The notes beneath the pieces were generated by a model. The model did not search any database, was not told the origin of the DNA, and saw nothing but the letters and a program-made list of their open reading frames with translations. A stretch of 49,821 bases of DNA from the NCBI RefSeq assembly GCF_016583575.1, contig NZ_NRRG01000039.1, forward strand, positions 1 to 49,821, in the 5' to 3' direction. Source of the DNA: Thiocystis violacea. GTDB taxonomy: Bacteria > Pseudomonadota > Gammaproteobacteria > Chromatiales > Chromatiaceae. Shown here in pieces: positions 43,356-49,821 of the stretch. Within the stretch, counting starts at the first letter, position 1; the number at the start of each line of letters is the position of its first letter. A program made the translations under genes and the position numbers.

Positions 43356-44090
43356 CCGAAGGATGGCGGCATCCTCGGCGCGCTCGGCGACCTTGACGAC
43401 CCGAAAGCCCAGATCACGCGCGGTCAGGGCCGTGCGCTCGGCGATCACCACCAGAGGCGTTTCGAGCAGCCGATCCCGGCCATCCGCGCCCAGCATTTCG
43501 GCCAGGTTCAGCAGCACCTCGTCGCTCGTGGCCATGACATAGTCGACAGTTTCCGACCAGCGCGCCAGCAGTGGCGCCGGATCGACGCTCGGCCGGACGC
43601 GGCGATAGATCTCCGCGAAGCGCACCTCGGCGCCACGCTCGCTCATGGCCTGGGCGAAGAGCCCCCGGCCACCCTCGCCACGCACGATGAGCACGCGTTT
43701 CCCGGACATGGCCGCGAGTTCCGGCATCTCCAGCAGCGCCTCGCTCTCGTAGCGATCACTCGGAACCAGATCCGGCGCGCGACCGGCCGCGGTCAGCGCC
43801 CTGGCGGTGCCGCGGCCCACCGCCGCCACCCAGGTCACCTGGGACCAGCGACCGTCGGGGACCAGCGTCAGCGCCTGTTCCACAGCGTTGGGGCTGACGA
43901 AGTACATGAGATCCCAGGATTGGGCCAGAAGCGCGGCCAGACCGGCCTCCGTGACCGGCTCGATGGCGATGGTCGGGAAGCGAATGGCCCGCCCACCAGC
44001 CTCCTCGATCAAGCGGCACAGGGGTTCCGCCTGACCCGCCGGGCGGGTCACCAACACACCGCGGCCCGCGAGATCGGGGGACGCGCTCAT
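43326..44090 (-). CDS. hemD: Uroporphyrinogen-III synthase
   Basis: A 254-aa enzyme that closes hydroxymethylbilane to uroporphyrinogen III on the path to heme, siroheme, bacteriochlorophyll and cobalamin. HemD is poorly conserved but the two-domain pattern is present: GVLVTRPAGQAEPL at the start, FVSPNAVEQAL, VGRGTARAL, LIVRGEGGRGLF and YVMATSDEVLLNL. Its ATG directly abuts the hemC stop (TGAATG), so hemC-hemD form an operon. The 3' end overlaps the convergent lipoprotein gene. Confidence 0.92.
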   Translation of the reverse strand: MSASPDLAGRGVLVTRPAGQAEPLCRLIEEAGGRAIRFPTIAIEPVTEAGLAALLAQSWDLMYFVSPNAVEQALTLVPDGRWSQVTWVAAVGRGTARALTAAGRAPDLVPSDRYESEALLEMPELAAMSGKRVLIVRGEGGRGLFAQAMSERGAEVRFAEIYRRVRPSVDPAPLLARWSETVDYVMATSDEVLLNLAEMLGADGRDRLLETPLVVIAERTALTARDLGFRVVKVAERAEDAAILRSLSDLAGSR

Positions 44091-45017
44091 TCAATGCTCC
44101 GTCAAGGCGCTCAGGATCTCGCCCGCGCCCTGGGACAACAGATCCTCGGCCACGCGGGCACCAATGGCCTCGGCCTCGGCGCGCGGACCCTCGGCCTGGG
44201 CGCGCAGGATGCGCGAACCATCTGGATCCCCGACCAGCCCCTTGAGCAACAGCCGGTCCCCGTCGAGCGTGGCATAGCCGGCGATCGGCACCTGACAGCC
44301 GCCATGCAGACGCGCGTTCATCGCCCGCTCGGCCAGCACCCGGTCCGCCGTTTCGCGATGGTGCAGCGGCGCGATGAGATCGTTCACGCGCGGGTCGTCC
44401 TGGCGACACTCGATGCCGATGGCGCCCTGCCCGATCGCCGGCAGGCTCACCGTCGGCTCGATCCGGCCGCGAATGCGATCCTCGAAACCCAGCCGGATCA
44501 GACCGGCCGAGGCCAGGATGATGGCGTCATACTCGCCCGCGTCGAGCTTGGCGAGTCGGGTGTTGACGTTGCCGCGCAGGGGTTCGATGCGCAGATCCGG
44601 GCGCCGATCGGCGATCTGGCACTGACGGCGCAGACTGGAGGTACCGACGCAGGCGCCCTGGGGCAACTGCTCGATCGACTCGTAGGTATTGGAGACGAAG
44701 GCATCCCTGGGATCCTCGCGCTCCATGATCACCGCCAGGTGCAATCCCTCGGGGAAATCGACCGGGACGTCCTTCATGGAATGCACCGCGATATCGGCCT
44801 CGTCCTCCAGCATGCCCTGCTCCAGTTCCTTGACGAAGAGTCCCTTGCCGCCGACCTTGGCCAGGGGCGCGTCCAGAATCCTGTCGCCCTTGGTGCTCAT
44901 GCCGATGATCTCGATTTCGAGGTCGGGATAGAGCGCCTTGAGACGCGCGGCGGTGTGCTCGGCCTGCCACATGGCCAGGGGGGACTTGCGGGTGGCGATA
45001 CGAATGCTGTTCGACAT
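44091..45017 (-). CDS. hemC: Porphobilinogen deaminase (hydroxymethylbilane synthase)
   Basis: A 308-aa enzyme joining four porphobilinogens. It has [15 protein letters not shown] at the start, [31 protein letters not shown], and the dipyrromethane-cofactor cysteine in [16 protein letters not shown] 45017 is used; the frame upstream to 45464 is a shadow of the NRDE gene. It is the first gene of hemCD. A phototroph would need strong flux here. Confidence 0.96.
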   Translation of the reverse strand: MSNSIRIATRKSPLAMWQAEHTAARLKALYPDLEIEIIGMSTKGDRILDAPLAKVGGKGLFVKELEQGMLEDEADIAVHSMKDVPVDFPEGLHLAVIMEREDPRDAFVSNTYESIEQLPQGACVGTSSLRRQCQIADRRPDLRIEPLRGNVNTRLAKLDAGEYDAIILASAGLIRLGFEDRIRGRIEPTVSLPAIGQGAIGIECRQDDPRVNDLIAPLHHRETADRVLAERAMNARLHGGCQVPIAGYATLDGDRLLLKGLVGDPDGSRILRAQAEGPRAEAEAIGARVAEDLLSQGAGEILSALTEH

Positions 45018-45091
45018 GTTGAATCCTGGGGACTGACTCGGAAGAAGGCGCCCGTCACGCGGCCAAGCCGCGGCGGCCAGGCGCGATTGTG

Positions 45092-45838
45092 TCATAGGAC
45101 GGTCTGGAAGGTCTCGGGATCGGGACCACACTCGGCATGCCGCCAGACCGGCTGGCCCCTGAATCCGGGGAAGGCCGGCAGCGCGATCAGGGCGCTGGAG
45201 CGGGTTCGGAAGCCGTCGGGTCGATCCTGAAGCATGGCCGCCTCGGGGCCCAGCGCCTCGGGGTACTCGCGGCTGGCGAGGAGGGCGCGCCAGTCGGACC
45301 AGTCGTCGCGCTCGGGCTCGGGCACCGAGGCGGTCTGGAAACGCGGCCGGTAGGTGGCGACGCGGGGATGATCCGGATCGTCGAGGTCGGTGCCGGCCAG
45401 CAGATGCAGACCCGGCGGGATCGGCGCGACCTGGATTCCGCCCGAGCCATGATGGCGAATCCAATAGGCCGCGCGCGGATCGGCCACGACCAGATTGAAG
45501 GGCCGATAGGCGTCCGGTCGCAGTTCGGCCAGGGCGTGGGCCGCCTCGCTGGCCTCGGCGTGGTCGAGCGCCTCCAGGACCAACTCGCCGCGACTGCGTT
45601 TTCCCGGCCGCCGTCCCAGGCTACCCTCGCGGTTCATGACCGCAGCCAGGAGCGCGTGGTCGTTGATCCCGAGCCAGGCGCCGCCGCCCTCCAGGTCGAG
45701 CCCCGCCACCACCTCCGGACGGTCCGGCCAATGACGGGCGGGCGGGCGTGACGCCCGCGCGGCCATCTCGTCACGATTGGCGGCGATCAGGACCGGCCAG
45801 TCGTGGCCGGGTCGAACGAGGATAACCAGGGTGCACAT
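45092..45838 (-). CDS. NRDE-family (TANGO2-like) protein
   Basis: A 248-aa protein starting MCTLVIL, with Cys2 as a possible N-terminal nucleophile, and the family motif AANRDE at residues 18-23. GGGAWLGIN and the NREGSLG segment follow. Relatives of human TANGO2 have been linked to heme handling and metabolic stability; a role beside hemCD is suggestive but unproven. The start at 45838 (not 45868) places Cys at position 2 as in the family. 74 bp upstream of hemC on the same strand. Confidence 0.88.
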   Translation of the reverse strand: MCTLVILVRPGHDWPVLIAANRDEMAARASRPPARHWPDRPEVVAGLDLEGGGAWLGINDHALLAAVMNREGSLGRRPGKRSRGELVLEALDHAEASEAAHALAELRPDAYRPFNLVVADPRAAYWIRHHGSGGIQVAPIPPGLHLLAGTDLDDPDHPRVATYRPRFQTASVPEPERDDWSDWRALLASREYPEALGPEAAMLQDRPDGFRTRSSALIALPAFPGFRGQPVWRHAECGPDPETFQTVL

Positions 45839-45888
45839 AGTGGAATGTAAAAATCGTGAAATCGCCAAGCCCGGGTCGGGCGCCGGAA

Positions 45889-46116
45889 TCAGTTAAGCTC
45901 GGCGTATTGCCGCTTGACCTTGAGGATCTTGCTGGCCACCGTCTTGTGCAAGAGGTTGAAAACCTTGCGCTGGGCGGCTCGATTACTGCTGTTCGCCTCC
46001 CCGATCAACTCCAGGCGCGCCTGGAAATAGGCCATGTCCGCCTCCAGTCTGGCCAGACGAACGCGCTGCCGCTTACGCTCCTCGGGATCGACCGCCGTAC
46101 TTTTTTTGTCGTCCAT
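45889..46116 (-). CDS. Small conserved hypothetical protein
   Basis: A 75-aa basic, helical protein: an acidic start (DDKKSTAVDPEE) and then a likely coiled region (RLARLEADMAYFQARLELI) and a Lys/Arg-rich tail. I take ATG 46116; the frame goes further upstream but lacks family-like composition. I do not recognise a function. It precedes the NRDE gene by 50 bp on the same strand. Confidence 0.65.
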   Translation of the reverse strand: MDDKKSTAVDPEERKRQRVRLARLEADMAYFQARLELIGEANSSNRAAQRKVFNLLHKTVASKILKVKRQYAELN

Positions 46117-46455
46117 CGTGCCAACTCGTACTCGATGTCGCCACTGGAACCCATCTCGACCCGCGTCTGTCTTGATATTGGACGAGATATTCGTGATGCA
46201 AGCCGCGCGAAAACGGGCGCGCCCTCCTCGCGTGACTGATTTTATCAGCCTTCGAGTCCTTGCCGGGGATGGATCGCCCGATCGATCGCGAAGGCCGGCC
46301 GATCCCATTCGCCCGAACCAATAGCGCCTGGCGGAGTCCCTTAACAAGCCCGTCGGCGAACCGCTTCCGGGAGGCGGGTTGAGTCCTCCGTCGAATATGT
46401 TATAAACCCTCGTTCTAAAAAACAAAAAACCACCAAAGACCAGTCAATACAAAGC
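46117..46455. other. Gene-free region with divergent promoters before sucA
   Basis: These 339 bp lie between the small minus-strand gene and sucA. The right part holds a promoter candidate (46379-46406) and an A-rich leader (46417-46455). No gene is supported. Confidence 0.5.
46379..46406 (+). promoter_or_regulatory. Sigma-70-like promoter of sucAB
   Basis: TTGAGT (46379-46384), a 16-bp spacer, and TATAAA (46401-46406) preceded by TGT as an extended -10. The start point would be near 46413, giving a 40-base A-rich leader before ATG 46456. Confidence 0.65.
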
Positions 46456-49325
<2,870 letters not shown>

Positions 49326-49329
<4 letters not shown>

Positions 49330-49821
49330 GTCGTGAAGTCCGCGTACCCTCCCTGCCCGAATCCGTCGCCGAGGCCACGGTTCTGGCCTGGCATAAACGG
49401 ACCGGCGAGCCGGTCACACAGGGAGAGATTCTGGTCGAACTGGAGACCGACAAGGTGGTGCTGGAGGTGCCGGCACCCCAGGACGGCGCGCTCGGCGAGA
49501 TCCAGGCGCCCGAGGGCGCCGTCGTCACGACCGACGCCCTGCTGGCGCTGATCGTCGAGGCGAGCGGGGTCGCCGCCGAGGCACCGCGCGCCGCGCCTGC
49601 TCCGGCGCCCGTGACCACGTCCCCCGCGCCTCCCCCGCCGGCCGGACCGGCTCCGGCGGACGAGCCGCTGGTCACCCCCTCGGCCCGTCGCCTGGTCAAG
49701 GAAATGAATCTGGATACGCGCCAGATCGATGGCAGCGGGCGCGATGGACGGATTCAGAAGGCCGACGTGCTCGCCTATCTCGATGTGCGCGAAACGGCCG
49801 CCCCGGCCAGCGATCCCGAGA
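49326..49821 (+). CDS. sucB: 2-Oxoglutarate dehydrogenase E2 (dihydrolipoyl succinyltransferase), 5' part
   Basis: The first 165 codons are in the window; the gene runs off the right edge. The lipoyl domain (about residues 1-78) holds the lipoylation site ELETDKVVLEV (Lys in TDK). An Ala/Pro linker follows, then the E3-binding domain (TPSARRLVKEMNL to GRIQKADVL). The catalytic domain lies outside. Start ATG 49326 overlaps sucA by 4 bp. Confidence 0.95.

Overview
This is a GC-rich (roughly 60-68% by eye) gammaproteobacterial chromosome segment. Several things point to a purple sulfur bacterium of the Chromatiaceae or a close relative: a cluster of Calvin-cycle/glycolysis enzymes (transketolase, GAPDH, PGK, pyruvate kinase, Calvin-subtype class II aldolase), UbiD, PpsR, and family-level similarity throughout. 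The genus is inference. No rRNA, tRNA or true CRISPR array was seen.

Layout. 0.2-10.2 kb holds one co-oriented Tad (Flp-type) pilus locus: secretin, small lipoprotein, TadZ, TadA ATPase, TadB, TadC, TadD, two TadE/TadF-like pseudopilins and a TadG-like protein. The pilin, prepilin peptidase and RcpC/CpaB genes are not in the window. 10.4-11.1 kb is a PIN/ribbon-helix-helix toxin-antitoxin pair. 11.2-12.8 kb holds ppsR (minus strand) and a small conserved unknown. 12.9-13.8 kb holds a secreted Gly/Gln-rich repeat protein and the frameshifted remnant of an IS3-type transposase. 13.9-15.9 kb is an arsenic operon (arsR, LMW-PTP-type arsC, acr3) behind a palindromic operator candidate. 16-18 kb holds metK and a thioredoxin-like gene, divergently arranged.

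18.3-28.2 kb is the central carbon cluster tkt-gap-[island]-pgk-pyk-fba. Its gap-pgk junction is split by an AT-rich island of about 2.8 kb (21.45-24.3 kb). The island carries a MITE-like palindrome, a JAMM-metalloprotease-like gene, a small eight-cysteine zinc-ribbon gene, two orphan HicB-like genes (one too short for ordinary ORF calling) and a RelE/ParE-type toxin-antitoxin pair. A strong intrinsic terminator ends the cluster after fba.

28.5-38.8 kb is mixed: a large transglutaminase-DUF2126 protein, a LuxR-type solo regulator behind two perfect hairpins, a degenerate GGDEF protein, a CNP1-like exported protein, prlC-ubiD (translationally coupled through an unusual TTG start) and an RRM protein. 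39.4-40.2 kb has two small exported-protein genes (a glycine-zipper lipoprotein and a Rap1a/Tai-type protein). Each is preceded by the same 111-bp sequence, identical in both copies. It folds into successive hairpins up to the ribosome-binding site and contains a unit resembling a type I-C CRISPR repeat. This is the most unusual signal in the window. 40.5-46.1 kb holds an SDR enzyme, a 2Fe-2S flavin reductase, a lipoprotein, hemC-hemD, an NRDE/TANGO2-like gene and a small conserved unknown. 46.4 kb to the end is sucA and the start of sucB, behind a recognisable promoter.

Short-repeat families run between the genes: CTGACAA heptamers just upstream of gap and fba, GACGGGG-loop-CCCCGTC hairpins, and REP-like palindromes.
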